Origin: Cellulomonas sp. IC4_254
Lineage (GTDB): Bacteria > Actinomycetota > Actinomycetes > Actinomycetales > Cellulomonadaceae
DNA: 51,619 bases
Direction of reading: 5' to 3'
NCBI RefSeq assembly: GCF_011603975.1
Contig: NZ_JAANNB010000004.1
Span: forward strand, 1-51,619
Below the pieces are notes generated by a model. That model was not told the origin of the DNA. It searched no databases and saw nothing but the letters and a program-made list of their open reading frames with translations. A program made the position numbers and the translations under genes. Below, piece by piece: positions 33,812 to 44,403 of the stretch. The number at the start of each line of letters is the position of its first letter. Positions within the stretch are counted from its first letter, which is position 1.

Positions 33812-34263
33812 GACGGCACCACCTCTCGCTGGACGATCTCGGCCACGGTGGCCGCGTCGGGGGCGTCGAGCAGCGACTGCCGGAACGACTCGTGCACGAG
33901 CCGGCGGGCGAGCGCGGCCAGGATCTGCAGGTGGTCGGCGTCGCCGCCGGCGGGCGCGGCGATGAGGAACACCAGGCGGGCGGGCCCGTCCGGCGCGCCC
34001 CAGTCGACGGGCTCGCGCAGCTTGCCGACGGCGAGGCTCGGCACGGTCACGTGCTCGGAGCGGGCGTGCGGCAGGCCGACGCCGCCGGGCATCCCGGTGG
34101 CCATCTGCGCCTCGCGGGCCCGCACGTCGGCGTGGAACCCCTCGGCGTCGGTGACCCGGCCCGCCGCGGCGAGCAGGTCGATCAGCTGCCGGGTCGCGTC
34201 GTCGCGGTCGGCGGCGGCCAGGTCGACGCCGACGAGGTCGGCGGCGGTCAGGGGCAGGCTCAT
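33808..34263 (-). CDS. PTS EIIA component, fructose type
   Basis: A 151-residue free-standing EIIA domain of the fructose/mannitol family. The phospho-histidine lies in GVGLPHARSEHV (H66). It passes phosphate from HPr to the EIIB cysteine. In enteric bacteria this domain is fused to an HPr-like domain (FruB); here it stands alone. One base separates the preceding fruK stop from its ATG. Confidence 0.92.
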   Translation of the reverse strand: MSLPLTAADLVGVDLAAADRDDATRQLIDLLAAAGRVTDAEGFHADVRAREAQMATGMPGGVGLPHARSEHVTVPSLAVGKLREPVDWGAPDGPARLVFLIAAPAGGDADHLQILAALARRLVHESFRQSLLDAPDAATVAEIVQREVVPS

Positions 34264-34264
34264 G

Positions 34265-35230
34265 TCAGAGCTCCTTCAGGGCGAGGGCGGGGTCGGGGTC
34301 GGCCACCAGGGCGACCTCGTCGGGTCGGACGTCGGACGGGCGCGGGACCGCGCTGCCCGGGAGCAGGACGGCGGCGCGGCCCCAGGCGACCGCGCGGCGC
34401 AGCCGGTCCGGGGGCGCACCGTCGGCCGCGAGGTAGCCGGCGAGGGTCGAGTCCCCCGCGCCGACCGTGGACACGGGCACCAGGCCGGGGCCGCCCGCCC
34501 ACCAGGACCCGCCGTCGGCGACCAGCAGCGCGCCGTGCGCGCCCAGGCTGACCAGGACGGCGGCGGTGCCGAGCGCCTGCACGGCGCGGGCGGCGTCCAG
34601 GACGTCCCCCACCGTGCTCAGCTCGTGGCCGGCGAGCTCGGCGAGCTCCTCGTCGTTCGGCTTGACCAGCGCGAGGCCGCCGTGCCGGACGGCGGCGGCG
34701 AACGGCGCGCCCGAGGTGTCGAGCACGACCGGCACGCCGTGCCGGGCGCCGAGGTCGGCGACGGCGGTGAAGAAGTCCTCGCCCAGCCCGGCGGGCAGGC
34801 TGCCGGCGGCGACGACGGCGGTCGCGCCGGCCAGCTCGGACTCCACGGCGGCGAGCAGGGCGGCGACCTCGTCGGGGGTCAGCGCGGCGCCCGGGGCGTT
34901 GATCTTGGTGGTCGCGCCGCTCGACTCGGTCAGCGTGATGTTCGACCGGGTGTCCCCCGCGACCGGCACGGGCCGCGCGTCCACGCCCTGCGCCGCGAGC
35001 AGCGCGACGACCTGCGCGCCGTCGGGCCCGCCGGACGGCATGACGGCCCGGGACGCGACGCCGTGCGCCGCGAGCGCCCGGGACACGTTGATGCCCTTGC
35101 CGCCGGGGTGCAGGTGGGTGGCCGCGGCGCGGTTGACCTCGCCGACCGCCAGGCGCTCCAGGTGCAGGGCCCGGTCCAGGCTCGGGTTCGGGGTCAGCGT
35201 GACGACGCGGGGCGCCGGGGCGGCGGTCAT
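34265..35230 (-). CDS. fruK: 1-phosphofructokinase
   Basis: PfkB-family kinase turning fructose 1-phosphate into fructose 1,6-bisphosphate. From ATG 35230 (ATGA overlap with the repressor stop) the protein has 321 residues. Family marks: VTLTPNPSLDRALHL at the start, the HPGGKGINVSRAL signature near residue 43, VKPNDEELAEL, and the catalytic anion hole STVGAGDSTLAGYLA near residue 255. Position between the DeoR regulator and the EII genes is the classical fru operon. Confidence 0.95.
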   Translation of the reverse strand: MTAAPAPRVVTLTPNPSLDRALHLERLAVGEVNRAAATHLHPGGKGINVSRALAAHGVASRAVMPSGGPDGAQVVALLAAQGVDARPVPVAGDTRSNITLTESSGATTKINAPGAALTPDEVAALLAAVESELAGATAVVAAGSLPAGLGEDFFTAVADLGARHGVPVVLDTSGAPFAAAVRHGGLALVKPNDEELAELAGHELSTVGDVLDAARAVQALGTAAVLVSLGAHGALLVADGGSWWAGGPGLVPVSTVGAGDSTLAGYLAADGAPPDRLRRAVAWGRAAVLLPGSAVPRPSDVRPDEVALVADPDPALALKEL

Positions 35231-35988
35231 GCGCGCACCACCCGCGGGCCGGCGGCCTCCACCTCGTCCGCGAGCTCGGCCAGCACCCCGGAGTCGGTGA
35301 CCAGGGTGTCGACCTGCTCCAGCGGTGCGACGTGCGCGAAGTCCGCGCGGCCCAGCTTGGTGTGGTCGGCGAGCACCACCGTGCGGCGGGCCGCGGTCAC
35401 GAGCGCGCGCTTCACGGCGGCCTCCGCGAGATCGGGGGTGGTCAGGCCGTGCTCGACGCTCAGGCCGTTGGTGCCGAGGAACGCCGTGTCGACGTGGATG
35501 TCCGCGAGCTCGCGCAGCGCCCAGGTGCCGACGGCCGCGAGCGTCCGGCCCCGGACCGTGCCGCCGACCAGGTGCAGCGTGATGCCGGGGCGGGTGGCGA
35601 GCACCGTGGCGACCGGCAGCGCGTGCGTGACGACGGTCAGCTCGCGGTCGGTCGGCAGCAGCTCGGCCAGCCGGACCGTCGTGGTGCCGGCGTCCAGGAT
35701 GATCGCGCCGCCGGCCGGCAGCTCCTCGAGCGCGGCCTTGGCGATCCGGTCCTTCTCCCCCGACAGCAGGCCCTCGCGCTGCGCGAGCCCCGGCTCGAAG
35801 CCGAGCTGCTCGACCGGGATCGCGCCGCCGTGCACCCGGCGGACCAGGCCGTGCCGCTCCAGCACGGTCAGGTCGCGGCGCACCGTCTCGGGCGTCACGT
35901 CCAGGGTGGCCGCGAGCGAGGCGACGTCCACGCGCCCGTCCCGCCGCGCGGCCGCCAGGATCTGCTGCTGGCGCTCCGTTGCGTACAC
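35227..35988 (-). CDS. fruR: DeoR-family repressor of the fructose operon
   Basis: From GTG 35988, five bases after GGAGG, the product has 253 residues. It has the DeoR winged helix (VYATERQQQILAAARRDGRVDVASLAATLDVTPETVRRDLTVLERHGLVRRVHGGA) and a C-terminal sugar-phosphate effector domain (ILDAGTTT, HLVGGTVR, VVLADHTKLGR). An in-frame upstream start at 36108 exists but lacks a ribosome site and the extra residues are not DeoR-like. The effector is probably fructose 1-phosphate. Three direct repeats lie upstream (36103-36137). Confidence 0.92.
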   Translation of the reverse strand: MYATERQQQILAAARRDGRVDVASLAATLDVTPETVRRDLTVLERHGLVRRVHGGAIPVEQLGFEPGLAQREGLLSGEKDRIAKAALEELPAGGAIILDAGTTTVRLAELLPTDRELTVVTHALPVATVLATRPGITLHLVGGTVRGRTLAAVGTWALRELADIHVDTAFLGTNGLSVEHGLTTPDLAEAAVKRALVTAARRTVVLADHTKLGRADFAHVAPLEQVDTLVTDSGVLAELADEVEAAGPRVVRA

Positions 35989-36102
35989 GTCGCCTCCGTC
36001 GGTTCCGGGTGGTCCTCGCAGGGTGGCCCGGGCGCCGAGGGAGGCCCGGCGCTGGGCTGCTGCGCGGTCCAGCATGCCGCAGACGGACACCAAAACGCAA
36101 GC

Positions 36103-36137
36103 AATCAAACCGACTCGGACTCAAACACGAACCAAAC
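36103..36137 (-). promoter_or_regulatory. Three direct repeats upstream of the fru operon, candidate DeoR operator
   Basis: aatcaaac (36103-36110), actcaaac (36119-36126) and aaccaaac (36130-36137), all in one orientation, in the only AT-rich patch of the area. Read on the minus strand they are GTTTGATT, GTTTGAGT and GTTTGGTT. Spacings are 16 and 11 bases. They lie 115-150 bases before the fruR start. Confidence 0.5.
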
Positions 36138-36173
36138 GGGCATCCGCCCACGTCCGGTTCGCCCCCGCGACGA

Positions 36174-36214
36174 CCGAGGGCCGCGGCTCCCCCTCGGGGA
36201 GCCGCGGCCCTCGG
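36174..36214 (-). terminator. Terminator after guaB3
   Basis: Perfect 18-base stem (36174-36191 with 36197-36214), loop cctcg, just past the guaB3 stop in its direction of reading. It also insulates the fru promoter region. Confidence 0.8.
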
Positions 36215-36232
36215 CGCGCGCGGGTGCCGGCG

Positions 36233-37357
36233 TCAGCGCGGCTGGTACGGGGAGACCACGATCTCCACCCGCTGGAACTCCTTGAGGTCCGAGTACCCGG
36301 TGGTCGCCATCGCCCGGCGCAGGGCGCCGATGAGGTTGAGCGAGCCGTCGGCGGTGTGGCCCGGGCCGAACAGCACCTGCTCCAGCGTGCCGGCCTGGCC
36401 CACCTGCACCCGCTCGCCACGCGGCAGGTGCGGGTGGTGCGCCTCGGGGCCCCAGTGCCAGCCGCCGCCGGGCGCGTCGGTCGCGCGGGCGAGCGCGGCG
36501 CCGAGCATGACCGCGTCCGCGCCGCAGGCGATCGCCTTGACCAGGTCGCCGGAGCGGCCGACGCCGCCGTCGGCGATGACGTGCACGTACCGGCCGCCGG
36601 ACTCGTCCAGGTAGTCCCGCCGGGCGGCCGCGACGTCCGCGACGGCGGTCGCCATCGGGGCGTGGATGCCCAGCGACACACGGGTGGTGTGCGCCGCGCC
36701 GCCGCCGAAGCCCACCAGCACACCGGCCGCGCCGGTCCGCATGAGGTGCAGGGCCGCGGTGTAGGTGGAGGCGCCGCCGACGATCACCGGCACGTCGAGC
36801 TCGTAGATGAACCGCTTGAGGTTGAGCGGCTCGGCGCGGCCGGACACGTGCTCGGCCGACACGGTGGTGCCGCGGATGACGAACAGGTCGACACCGGCGT
36901 CGACGACGTCCTTCCAGAACTCCTGGGTCCGCTGCGGCGACAGGGCACCGGCGACCGTCACGCCCGCGTCCCGCACCTCGCCGACGCGACGGCGGATCAG
37001 GTCGGGCTGGATCGGGGCGGAGTAGATCTCCTGCATCCGGGCGGTCGCCTCGGCGGCCGGCAGCTCGGCGATCTGCGCCAGCAGCGGCTCCGGGTCCTCG
37101 TACCGGGTCCACAGGCCCTCGAGGTCAAGGACGCCCAGCCCGCCCGCGCGGCCGAGCGCCACCGCGGTCGCCGGGCTCACCACGGAGTCCATCGGCGCCG
37201 CGAGCACCGGCAGGTCGAAGTGGTACGCGTCGATCTGCCAGCCGACGGACACCTCCTCGGGGTCCCGGGTGCGCCGGGACGGGACGACGGCGACGTCGTC
37301 GAAGGAGAATGCGCGCCGTCCCCGCTTGCCGCGGCCGATCTCGATCTCGTTGCTCAC
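36233..37357 (-). CDS. guaB3: GuaB3-family IMP dehydrogenase-related protein
   Basis: A 374-residue TIM-barrel protein of the actinobacterial GuaB3 family, without CBS domains. It begins EIEIGRGKRGRRAFSFDDVAVVPSRRTRDP and keeps the NAD/IMP-binding scaffold (VIVGGASTYTAALHLM, ADGGVGRSGDLVKAIACGADAVMLG). The catalytic loop reads GGGAAHTTRVSLGI: the Cys found in true IMP dehydrogenases (SICTTR) is missing, as I know for this family, so IMP dehydrogenase activity is not expected by the usual mechanism. GTG 37357 has TAGCCT six bases upstream and no ribosome site (leaderless). Confidence 0.92.
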   Translation of the reverse strand: MSNEIEIGRGKRGRRAFSFDDVAVVPSRRTRDPEEVSVGWQIDAYHFDLPVLAAPMDSVVSPATAVALGRAGGLGVLDLEGLWTRYEDPEPLLAQIAELPAAEATARMQEIYSAPIQPDLIRRRVGEVRDAGVTVAGALSPQRTQEFWKDVVDAGVDLFVIRGTTVSAEHVSGRAEPLNLKRFIYELDVPVIVGGASTYTAALHLMRTGAAGVLVGFGGGAAHTTRVSLGIHAPMATAVADVAAARRDYLDESGGRYVHVIADGGVGRSGDLVKAIACGADAVMLGAALARATDAPGGGWHWGPEAHHPHLPRGERVQVGQAGTLEQVLFGPGHTADGSLNLIGALRRAMATTGYSDLKEFQRVEIVVSPYQPR

Positions 37358-37363
37358 CGGGAC

Positions 37364-37369
37364 AGGCTA
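37364..37369 (-). promoter_or_regulatory. Leaderless -10 box of guaB3
   Basis: TAGCCT (minus strand), then six bases to the GTG start. Same hexamer and spacing as the aldehyde dehydrogenase gene. Confidence 0.55.
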
Positions 37370-37389
37370 CCGGCGCGGACGCCCCCTCG

Positions 37390-37420
37390 CGGGCCCCGCC
37401 CCGCACGGCGGCGGGGCCCG
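37390..37420 (-). terminator. Terminator after the DJ-1/PfpI gene
   Basis: cgggccccgcc (37390-37400) pairs with ggcggggcccg (37410-37420), 9-base loop, immediately past the 37435 stop. Confidence 0.7.
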
Positions 37421-37434
37421 GTGGGTGCCGCGGG

Positions 37435-37989
37435 TCAGCCCGCGACGGCGTCCACGACCGCGGCGCTGAACGCCGGCAGGTCGTCGGGGTTCCGGGATGT
37501 GATGAGGGTGGACCCGGCGGCCTGCGAGACGACGACCTCCTGGTCGACCCAGGTGGCGCCGGCGTTGCGCAGGTCGGTCGCCAGGCTCGGGTACGACGTG
37601 AGCGTCACGCCGTCCACGACGCCGGCCTCGATCAGCGTCCACGGCCCGTGGCAGATCGCGGCGACGGGCTTGCCCGCGCCGAGGACGGCCTTGACCAGCG
37701 CCTGCGCGCCCTCCTGGGTGCGCAGGGTGTCGGCGTTCACGGTGCCACCCGGGATGACGAGCGCGTCGACGTCGTCCGCGGACACCTGGTCCAGCGTGCG
37801 GTCGACGGGGTACTCGCCGCCCGGGTCGAGGTCGTTGTTCACGGTGCGGACGGTGCCGGCCTCGGCGGACACCAGGACGGGGGTGCCGCCCTCGTCGGCG
37901 ACGGTCTTCCAGGGCGTGGTGAGCTCGGGCTCCTCGATGCCCTTCGCGCTGGTGAGGAACGCGACGGTACGGCCGGTCAGGCGGGCCAT
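37435..37989 (-). CDS. DJ-1/PfpI-family protein (glutamine amidotransferase-like)
   Basis: From ATG 37989 (AAGGAG five bases upstream) 184 residues of the DJ-1/PfpI fold. The nucleophile elbow AICHGPW holds the reactive Cys, and RTVAFLTSAKGIEEPELTTPWKTVADEGG is the usual opening with the conserved Glu. Close relatives act as stress-related deglycase/protease-like proteins (YhbO/PfpI type); the exact reaction here is unknown. It stands alone between guaB3 and an oppositely oriented exonuclease gene. Confidence 0.9.
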   Translation of the reverse strand: MARLTGRTVAFLTSAKGIEEPELTTPWKTVADEGGTPVLVSAEAGTVRTVNNDLDPGGEYPVDRTLDQVSADDVDALVIPGGTVNADTLRTQEGAQALVKAVLGAGKPVAAICHGPWTLIEAGVVDGVTLTSYPSLATDLRNAGATWVDQEVVVSQAAGSTLITSRNPDDLPAFSAAVVDAVAG

Positions 37990-38152
37990 GACGACTCCTT
38001 CCGGTGGCGGTCCCCCGCGGTCGGCGGGGTCTGCCTCCACCCTCACCCGGACGGGCGCCGGTCGCATCCGGGCTGGGCCACACGCCGCGCGGGATCCCCG
38101 GGAGCGTCGGTGGCCGGTGCGATGCTGACGGCGCTGGGAGGAGGAGGGACGC

Positions 38153-39142
38153 ATGACCTGGACCGACGGGCCGCTGCTGGGGTTCGACACCGAGACCACC
38201 GGCGTGGACACGGACCACGACCGCATCGTGACGGCCGCGCTCGTCCGGCGGGACCGTGACGGCACCCACGTGCGCACCTGGCTGGTCGACCCCGGCGTCG
38301 AGATCCCCGAGGGCGCGAGCGCGATCCACGGCATCAGCACCGAGCACGCCCGCGAGCACGGGGTCGAGCCGCGCGGCGCGCTGGAGGAGATCGCGACCGC
38401 CATCGCCGACGCCGTGCGCGAGGGCGTGCCGGTCGTGGCGTACAACGCGTCCTTCGACCTCTGCCTGCTCGAGTCCGAGCTGCGCCGGCACGACCTGCCG
38501 ACCGTCGAGGACCGGCTCGGCGGCGAGCTGCGCCCGGTCATCGACCCGCTCGTGCTCGACCGCGCGGAGGACCGGTACCGGTCCGGCAAGCGCAAGCTCG
38601 TGGACCTGTGCGGCGTCTACCAGGTGGTCGACACCGGCAGCCTGCACACCGCCGACGTCGACGTGGTGGCGACGCTCGACGTGCTGGAGCGGATCGTCGG
38701 CCGGTTCCCGCACCTGGGCGACCTCGACCTCGTCTCGCTGCACGACTACCAGGTGACCGCGCACCGCGCGTGGGCGGAGGCGTTCAACGCCTGGCGCTCG
38801 GAGCGCGGGCGCACCGGGCCCGGGGCGGAGTCGACGTGGCCGAGCCGCGCGGCGTCGCGGGCCGCGGCCGCCGCCGGGGCGCCGGCGACGGGCACGCCCC
38901 TGGAGCCGCTGCCGGCGGCCGTTCCCGTGGCGCCGTCGCCCGCCCCGGCCGCGCCGGTGGGCGCGCCGGCGGCGGCCGCGCCCGCGCCGGTGGGTGGTCT
39001 GGCCGCGCGGGTCACGGGCCGGTTCGCCACGCAGCCGGCCCTGCCGGTCCCGGTCACGCCTGAGCCGGTCGCGATCCGGCACGACCCCGCCCGGGACCGC
39101 CGGTTCGCCGGCCGCCCGATCCAGGACACGCTCATCGCCTGA
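38153..39142 (+). CDS. DEDDh 3'-5' exonuclease (DnaQ-like)
   Basis: A 329-residue protein. The first ~190 residues are a DnaQ/RNase T-type exonuclease with the acidic motifs FDTETTGVD (Exo I), VAYNASFDLCLLESEL (Exo II) and HTADVDV (Exo III with the His of the DEDDh class). The following ~120 residues are Ala/Pro-rich and likely disordered. The actinobacterial family is usually annotated as an exonuclease or Pol III epsilon-like protein; its in vivo substrate is unclear. ATG 38153 follows a strong GGAGGAGG site. Confidence 0.9.
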   Translation: MTWTDGPLLGFDTETTGVDTDHDRIVTAALVRRDRDGTHVRTWLVDPGVEIPEGASAIHGISTEHAREHGVEPRGALEEIATAIADAVREGVPVVAYNASFDLCLLESELRRHDLPTVEDRLGGELRPVIDPLVLDRAEDRYRSGKRKLVDLCGVYQVVDTGSLHTADVDVVATLDVLERIVGRFPHLGDLDLVSLHDYQVTAHRAWAEAFNAWRSERGRTGPGAESTWPSRAASRAAAAAGAPATGTPLEPLPAAVPVAPSPAPAAPVGAPAAAAPAPVGGLAARVTGRFATQPALPVPVTPEPVAIRHDPARDRRFAGRPIQDTLIA

Positions 39143-39267
39143 CCTGCACCCTCGGCGCGATCCGCAACACCGCACATGAGGTCGGGATCACGCACGGGCG
39201 GGGGCACGCACACGATCTCCTCATCCCACCTGGTGCCCATATCTCATCCATGAGTTAACGTCGTCGC
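39143..39267 (+). promoter_or_regulatory. Promoter/operator region of the HTH-MurA gene
   Basis: A comparatively AT-rich 125 bases. TAACGT at 39256-39261 stands six bases before the GTG start (leaderless arrangement). The inverted pair ctcat/atgag at 39243-39254 abuts it, and two further ctcat/atgag pentamers lie upstream, a possible binding site for the encoded HTH protein itself. Confidence 0.5.
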
Positions 39268-40863
39268 GTGACCCTGACCAACCCGACGACCGGAGCCGTC
39301 CCGACGGTGACCTCGTCCATCCCTGTCGTCACCCCCACCCTCCCCGAGCAGCTGGCCCACGTGGGCTCGCTCGTCCGGTCCGCGCGCCGCCACCGCGGCC
39401 TGACGCAGACCCAGCTCGCCGAGCTCCTCGGCACCAGCCAGTCCGCCGTGCACCGCATCGAGCAGGGCGCGCAGAACGTCAGCCTCGACATGCTGACCCG
39501 GATCGGCGCCGCGCTCGACTCCCCGATCGTCACGCTCGGCGGCCCGCAGCACACCCACCTGCGGGTGCGCGGCGGCCAGCGGCTGTCGGGCCGGCTCGAC
39601 GTCAACACGTCGAAGAACGGCGCCGTCGCCCTGCTGTGCGCCTCGCTGCTCAACCGCGGCACCACCCGGCTGAAGAACGTCGCGCGGATCGTCGAGGTCG
39701 ACCGGATCGTCGACGTGCTGCGGTCCGTCGGCGTGCGCGCCACCTGGTCGGCCGACGGCCGGGACCTCGAGATCGTCGTGCCGAAGGACCTCGACCTCGA
39801 GGCCATCGACGTCGACGCCGCCCGCCGGACCCGGTCGATCATCATGTTCTTCGGCCCGCTCCTGGGCCAGCAGGACGAGTTCCGGCTGCCGTACGCCGGC
39901 GGCTGCGACCTCGGCTCCCGCACCGTCGAGCCGCACATGATCGCGCTGCGCCCGTTCGGCCTGTCCGTGACCGCGAGCGGCGGCCGCTACCTGGCCCGCG
40001 TGACCGACCCCGGCACCGAGAACCTGTCGATCGTGCTCACCGAGCGCGGCGACACCGTCACGGAGAACGCGCTCATGGCAGCCGCCCGGCGGCCCGGCGT
40101 GACCACCATCCGCAACGCCAGCCCGAACTACATGGTCCAGGACCTGTGCTTCTACCTGGAGCTGCTGGGCGTGCGCGTCGAGGGCATCGGCACGACGACG
40201 CTCCGCGTGCACGGCAAGGCCGAGATCGACGCCGACGTGGAGTACGCGGTGTCGGAGGACCCGGTCGAGGCGATGAGCCTGCTGACCGCCGGCATCGTCA
40301 CCGGCTCCGAGATCACGGTCGGCCGGGTGCCGATCGAGTTCATGGAGATCGAGCTCGCGACCCTGTCCGAGATGGGCCAGCGCTACACGCTGTCCGAGGA
40401 GTACACCGCGCACAACGGCCGCACCCGGCTGGTGGACATCACGGTGCACCCGAGCGACCTGCGGGCACCGCTGGACAAGATCCACCCGATGCCGTTCCCC
40501 GGCCTCAACATCGACAACCTGCCGTTCTTCGCGGTGATCGCCGCGTGCGCGACCGGGTCGACGCTCATCCACGACTGGGTCTACGAGGGCCGGGCCATCC
40601 ACCTGACCGACCTCACCCGGCTCGGCGCGGACGTGCGGCTGCTCGACGCGCACCGGTTGCAGGTCTCCGGGCCGACCCGGTGGTCCGGGGCCGAGGTGTC
40701 CTGCCCGCCGGCGCTGCGCCCCGCCGTCGTCATCCTGCTGGCCATGCTGGCCGCGAAGGGCGAGAGCGTGCTGCGCAACGTCGACATCATCGCCCGCGGC
40801 TACGAGGGGCTGCAGGAGCGGCTCGTCGAGCTCGGCGCGCAGATCGAGACGTTCCGGGACTGA
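39268..40863 (+). CDS. HTH (XRE)-MurA fusion: UDP-N-acetylglucosamine 1-carboxyvinyltransferase-like protein
   Basis: A 531-residue fusion. Residues ~30-85 are an XRE helix-turn-helix (LVRSARRHRGLTQTQLAELLGTSQSAVHRIEQGAQNVSLDMLTRIGAAL). From ~97 to the end is an EPSP/MurA-type enoylpyruvate transferase. Key MurA residues are kept: K116-N117 in TSKNGAV, the PEP-reactive C213 and R218 in GGCDLGSRTVEPH, and the Asp of FPGLNIDNLPFF at the position of E. coli D305. So catalysis of the first peptidoglycan step looks possible, coupled to DNA binding. This domain pair is known from actinobacterial annotations as a MurA paralogue; whether it is the main MurA here is unknown. GTG 39268, leaderless. Confidence 0.9.
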   Translation: MTLTNPTTGAVPTVTSSIPVVTPTLPEQLAHVGSLVRSARRHRGLTQTQLAELLGTSQSAVHRIEQGAQNVSLDMLTRIGAALDSPIVTLGGPQHTHLRVRGGQRLSGRLDVNTSKNGAVALLCASLLNRGTTRLKNVARIVEVDRIVDVLRSVGVRATWSADGRDLEIVVPKDLDLEAIDVDAARRTRSIIMFFGPLLGQQDEFRLPYAGGCDLGSRTVEPHMIALRPFGLSVTASGGRYLARVTDPGTENLSIVLTERGDTVTENALMAAARRPGVTTIRNASPNYMVQDLCFYLELLGVRVEGIGTTTLRVHGKAEIDADVEYAVSEDPVEAMSLLTAGIVTGSEITVGRVPIEFMEIELATLSEMGQRYTLSEEYTAHNGRTRLVDITVHPSDLRAPLDKIHPMPFPGLNIDNLPFFAVIAACATGSTLIHDWVYEGRAIHLTDLTRLGADVRLLDAHRLQVSGPTRWSGAEVSCPPALRPAVVILLAMLAAKGESVLRNVDIIARGYEGLQERLVELGAQIETFRD

Positions 40864-40871
40864 CCCCGCCG

Positions 40872-40919
40872 GACGCGGAAGGGGCCGGGTGCGATCCGCA
40901 CCCGGCCCCTTCCCGCGTC
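40872..40919. terminator. Bidirectional terminator between HTH-MurA gene and guaB
   Basis: A long hairpin, about 22 base pairs with one bulged base and a 3-base loop (40894-40896), between two convergent genes. Confidence 0.85.
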
Positions 40920-40934
40920 TCAGCGCACGACGAG

Positions 40935-43242
<2,308 letters not shown>

Positions 43243-43344
43243 CGACCTCCGCCTTCCGCCTGTGCCAGGACCCTGGCGGATCCGGCTTCCTTCCTGTATC
43301 GGCCGGATCGGGGCCGACGTTAGCGTCCAGGAAGAACCCAGGTG

Positions 43345-44403
43345 TCAGGCGGAGACGGCCAGCACCTCGTGGACCAGGCCCGGGACCGTCCGCACGCGGT
43401 GCACCTGACGGCCGAGCGGGACGCCGTCGGCGGCCTCGTCCGGCACCATCACGAACACCGGCAGGTCGGCGTGCGCCTCCGTCACCGCGCCGACGAGTCC
43501 CAGGTCGGGGGCGGTCTGCTCGCTCAGCAGCACCACCGCCGACGGCGACGTCATGGCCGCGATCTCGAGCAGCCGGTGCCGGCCCGTGGGCCCCGCGACC
43601 ACGCGCGCGTCGACCCCCGCGTCGGCCAGCGCGCCGGCGAGCACGTGCAGCGACAGCGGCCGAGGTTCACCCGGCGCGGCGAGCAGCAGGACGATCCGGC
43701 GGCGCGACGGGTGCCGCGGGACGCGCCCCGAGCGGTCCCGGAGCACCGCGAGCGCCGCGGCGGACACCAGCGCGTCCGGCTCGTCGCCCGGGCGGGCCAG
43801 GACGGTGCGCGACGCGATGCCCGCCCGGGCGGGCGCGACGAGGTCCGACCACCAGCGGACCAGGTCCCCGCCGGCAGGCAGCGCGAGCAGGCGGGTCACC
43901 TCGGCGGCGTCGGCGCGCAGGGCGGCGTCGGCGCTCACGTCGGGGGTGGCGGCGTCCGGGACGGCGCTGAGGTGGCGCACGGGCGCGGCGGGGTCGCCCG
44001 CGCGGGCGTGGTCGTCGTCCTGGTCGCCGGGGTCGGCGCGGCCGGGGTGGGCGCCGTCGGGCTCCGGCGGCGCCGCTGGCTCCGGGAGCGCCCCGGGCGC
44101 GCCGTCGCGGGCCAGCCGCGCGGCGTCGGCGGGCGGCACGCCGTCCAGCGTGAGCGAGCGCATGGACATGAGACGGGCCAGGTCGGCCGTGCTGTACCGG
44201 CGGTGCGCGCCCGCGGTGTGCTCGGACGGGCCGAGCCCGTAGCGGCGGTCCCAGGTGCGCAGCGTCGCCGGTGCGACGCCCAGGCGTGCGGCCACGGCGG
44301 CGACCGTGAGGATCGGCCCGTCAAGCTCGCCGGTGTCGGTCGCGCCGTCGCCGGAGCCGCGGCCGGTGCTACCGGTCGGCCCCTCGTCGTCGCTGTGCTG
44401 CAT
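43345..44403 (-). CDS. MerR-type regulator with a degenerate B12-binding-like domain
   Basis: A 352-residue protein. Residues ~31-95 are a MerR winged helix (LTVAAVAARLGVAPATLRTWDRRYGLGPSEHTAGAHRRYSTADLARL). An Ala/Pro/Asp-rich linker follows, then helices (~170-250) and a Rossmann-like domain (~255-352) laid out like the cobalamin-binding region of CarH/LitR. The cobalamin motif ExHxxG is replaced by GEPRPLSLH at the matching place, so B12 light sensing is unlikely. It lies between the BldM-like gene and whiD, divergent from whiD, and probably acts on the shared 346-base region. Confidence 0.82.
   Translation of the reverse strand: MQHSDDEGPTGSTGRGSGDGATDTGELDGPILTVAAVAARLGVAPATLRTWDRRYGLGPSEHTAGAHRRYSTADLARLMSMRSLTLDGVPPADAARLARDGAPGALPEPAAPPEPDGAHPGRADPGDQDDDHARAGDPAAPVRHLSAVPDAATPDVSADAALRADAAEVTRLLALPAGGDLVRWWSDLVAPARAGIASRTVLARPGDEPDALVSAAALAVLRDRSGRVPRHPSRRRIVLLLAAPGEPRPLSLHVLAGALADAGVDARVVAGPTGRHRLLEIAAMTSPSAVVLLSEQTAPDLGLVGAVTEAHADLPVFVMVPDEAADGVPLGRQVHRVRTVPGLVHEVLAVSA

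Noticed and set aside
30536-38128. A 2530-codon open frame on the plus strand antisense to the fru operon, guaB3 and the DJ-1 gene
   Set aside because: Its residues are dominated by Arg/Gly/Ala/His as expected from antisense GC-rich DNA; it covers many genes with clear homology on the minus strand and has no domain of its own.
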